6,444 nt of DNA. Source: an uncultured Prevotella sp. Lineage in GTDB: Bacteria > Bacteroidota > Bacteroidia > Bacteroidales > Bacteroidaceae. Location: contig URLQ01000151.1 of NCBI GenBank assembly GCA_900548745.1, positions 1-6,444 on the forward strand, read 5' to 3'. Position numbers and translations under genes: made by a program. Positions within the stretch are counted from its first letter, which is position 1, and each line of letters opens with the position of its first letter. This document shows, in pieces, positions 4,647-6,444 of the stretch. The notes beneath the pieces were generated by a model that was not told the origin of the DNA, did not search any database, and saw nothing but the letters and a program-made list of their open reading frames with translations.

Positions 4647-6444
4647 TTTCTCACCTCCACCATATATATGCCGTCGTGTGCAGCAGTATTAACTTCAGCT
4701 CCGATACTTGCGGCACGCATTCTTATAGTCTCCATACCTATACCTGTCTCTGTTCCGTTTTCGCCGGTAGGTTGGTTGTTGCCACATTCGTTCTCTATTC
4801 TTATTGCTACGGCACCATTATCATCAGCATGGAGCGATATGTTTACCATACTGCCCTTACCATGCTTCAAGGCATTCGCCACAGCCTCCTGTACTATACG
4901 GTATAGCTCGTAACTCTCCTTTTGCGGCAAGAGGTCCCATCTGCCGTTGCCGGCTATGTTTACCCTCACCTCTTTATCCTCGTCATTGGAAACAGTCTTT
5001 GCATATTCCTGCACCACCTCCGGCAGCGTGGCATACTTGAAGTGTGGCGGCATAAGAGCATGTGACAGATGGCGAGCATTGCGCCATACCTCCTTCAGCT
5101 GGCATTGGGCAGTCTCCGCATCGGTCTTCATCAGCAGAGTCACGCCGAGCATGTCGTTGCACACGCCATCGTGCAGTTCCTTTGCCAGACGGGTGCGTTC
5201 GTTTTCCAGTCCGTTGATATAGCTGCGTTTGCTTTCCAGTTCGGCGCGCTGCATGGCTATCCTCTTGCGGTAAGCCACTATGCACACGGCAATGCCCAAT
5301 ACTGCCGTCGCTACTGCGAGCCATAGGATGCGACTCTGCTGTTCTGCGTCCCGACGGTTCATCTGCTCTATCTTCATCTCTTTTTCGAGTGTTGAGTATT
5401 TCACGGCAAACTCATTCATGCTGCGCTCCACATCGCTCTTCTTTACAGAGTCGAGCCTTTGGTAAGCTTGTGCCAATGTGCAGAAGGCATCGTTTTTCAT
5501 ACCAAGATGCCACATGCACTTTGCACGCTCAGCCTGTAGTCGTTCTTCGGGCATAGCGTGGTTCTGCGCGTTTGCCTTCGCTATGCTGTCGAGCAGCATC
5601 ATCTGTTCTGTGTATCTGTGCTCCCTGCCGAGCATGGCAGCCTTGATTTCGAGAATGCCGAGCACTCCATTGCTCGTTACACCCATTCCCTGCATCGCCC
5701 TGTCGGCATAGTGCATATACTGCGATAGCGACTTGCTGTCATTGAGTTCGGTGAACGCCTTGAGCAGCGGCGAGAGGTATTTCAGTGTGAGCACATTATA
5801 GTCTAAGCTCTCCACCTCCTTCCATAGCGGCATCATCACCCTCACTACATCCTTGTATTTCTTCTGCTTCATATATACACCGCCAATGTTTGCCCTTGCC
5901 GAAAGCCATTCCACAGAGTCTTTGGCGGCAAGGGCAGCCTTTTCCGCTTTCTTCGAATAGCGGAGCGCTTCATCGAAGCGGTTGCTCTCGCAGAAGAGCA
6001 CGGCGGCGCAGTTGTCGAGATATATCTCGTATTCCGTATTCTTCTCCCTCACGGCGAGTTCTATGCCCTTGTCATATTCGCATAGGGCAGAGTCGAGCTC
6101 TCCCTTCCGACGGTATGCCACTCCCAATGCACCGCGAATGTTGAGCTGCGCTTCCACATCGGCAGTCTTTACGGCCTGTTCCAAAGCCTTTCTTCCGGCA
6201 TCCACTGCCTCTGTCATCCTGCCCAAGTCTACCAGTGCCACGGTTTTCTCGCTCAACAGCCAGCACAGTGTGGTGTCGGGAGGGGTGAGGCTTATCGCAC
6301 TGTCTGCGAGCTGTAGTGCCCCCTGTTTGTCGCCGTTGGCGTTCATCTCTGCCACACGTTCGAGCATGGCGTATGCCTTTCCGTCATCCTTTTTGCTGTT
6401 GTCCGACGGGGAACAAGAAAAAGCCGCAGCTACCATCGCCATGG
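4643..6444 (-). CDS. TPR-containing membrane sensor histidine kinase (HisKA_3), N-terminus cut
   Basis: Numbering from the ATG at 6442, 599 residues are visible. That ATG is probably internal: it leaves only nine residues before a lipobox-like A-F-S-C (Cys10), too few for a signal peptide, so the true start lies beyond base 6444. About 20-335 are tetratricopeptide repeats (for example LGVAYRRKGELDSALCEYDK and ANIGGVYMKQKKYKDVVRV). A charged coiled-coil stretch (345-370) leads into one membrane segment (about 372-391). The HisKA_3 dimerisation helix carries the phospho-acceptor His424 in RLAKELHDGVCNDMLG. The HATPase core has the N-box EAVANALKHG (519-528) and a G2-type GIGMETIRMR (567-576). 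The G1 position reads ENECGN instead of the usual DxGxG. The layout fits a periplasmic TPR sensor with a cytoplasmic kinase that autophosphorylates and passes phosphate to Asp54 of the overlapping regulator. The signal is unknown. Confidence 0.92.
   Translation of the reverse strand, partial: MAMVAAAFSCSPSDNSKKDDGKAYAMLERVAEMNANGDKQGALQLADSAISLTPPDTTLCWLLSEKTVALVDLGRMTEAVDAGRKALEQAVKTADVEAQLNIRGALGVAYRRKGELDSALCEYDKGIELAVREKNTEYEIYLDNCAAVLFCESNRFDEALRYSKKAEKAALAAKDSVEWLSARANIGGVYMKQKKYKDVVRVMMPLWKEVESLDYNVLTLKYLSPLLKAFTELNDSKSLSQYMHYADRAMQGMGVTSNGVLGILEIKAAMLGREHRYTEQMMLLDSIAKANAQNHAMPEERLQAERAKCMWHLGMKNDAFCTLAQAYQRLDSVKKSDVERSMNEFAVKYSTLEKEMKIEQMNRRDAEQQSRILWLAVATAVLGIAVCIVAYRKRIAMQRAELESKRSYINGLENERTRLAKELHDGVCNDMLGVTLLMKTDAETAQCQLKEVWRNARHLSHALMPPHFKYATLPEVVQEYAKTVSNDEDKEVRVNIAGNGRWDLLPQKESYELYRIVQEAVANALKHGKGSMVNISLHADDNGAVAIRIENECGNNQPTGENGTETGIGMETIRMRAASIGAEVNTAAHDGIYMVEVRK
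4651..4658 (-). promoter_or_regulatory. Shine-Dalgarno-like site for the response regulator
   Basis: Minus-strand GGAGGTGA ends 4 nt before the ATG at 4646 (7 nt from GGAGG) and 7 nt before the second ATG. It is a full complement to the anti-Shine-Dalgarno core. It lies inside the kinase's last codons (Val-Glu-Val-Arg), so coding constraint could also explain it. No other gene here has such a site. Confidence 0.5.

Noticed and set aside
4371..4913. Plus-strand frame of 180 codons across the regulator and kinase
   Set aside because: It lies antisense to two well-supported domains with all catalytic motifs, and shows no recognisable family.

Overview
The window looks like a chromosomal stretch from a Bacteroidales bacterium, most likely a Prevotella-type species. 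Four things point there: a BspA-type leucine-rich-repeat surface protein with the Prevotella-style C-terminal tail, a periplasmic-TPR histidine kinase of the Bacteroidetes kind, a promoter matching the Bacteroides -33/-7 consensus (TTTG-N20-TAnnTTTG), and start codons preceded by AT-rich sequence instead of Shine-Dalgarno motifs. The genus is inferred from these family traits and has not been tested by a search.

Layout. Bases 1-132 (+) are the last 43 codons of a histidine kinase whose body lies outside the window. Bases 112-222 hold two arrays of an 8-bp repeat in opposite orientation, filling the gap between this gene and the convergent BspA-like gene. All remaining genes are on the minus strand. 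Read in transcription order from the right edge they are: a TPR sensor histidine kinase (4643-6444, N-terminus cut by the window edge), a NarL-type response regulator overlapping it by 4 bp (4029-4646), a 193-bp gap with a strong Bacteroides-type promoter, a 71-residue protein that is only a LuxR-type helix-turn-helix (3620-3835), a small lipoprotein of unknown function (3117-3575), a 214-bp gap with hairpins, and an 892-residue secreted BspA-like protein (224-2902).

How the genes may work together. The kinase and regulator are a clear two-component pair: extracytoplasmic TPRs, one membrane segment, a HisKA_3/HATPase core, then a receiver-HTH partner. The next gene encodes an HTH whose whole length aligns without gaps to the C-terminal half of that regulator (28 identities in 63 positions by hand), with a near-identical recognition helix but no receiver. 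It has its own promoter and probably shares a transcript with the lipoprotein. A reasonable hypothesis is that the phospho-regulator and the receiver-less paralogue act on overlapping sites, perhaps including the promoter at 3877-3908, and control cell-envelope products such as the lipoprotein and possibly the BspA-like protein.

The two most unusual items are the convergent-gene spacer, which can fold into a stem of about 38 positions made from two opposed tandem arrays, and the receiver-less paralogue next to the two-component system. No mobile element, tRNA, rRNA or CRISPR array was seen.
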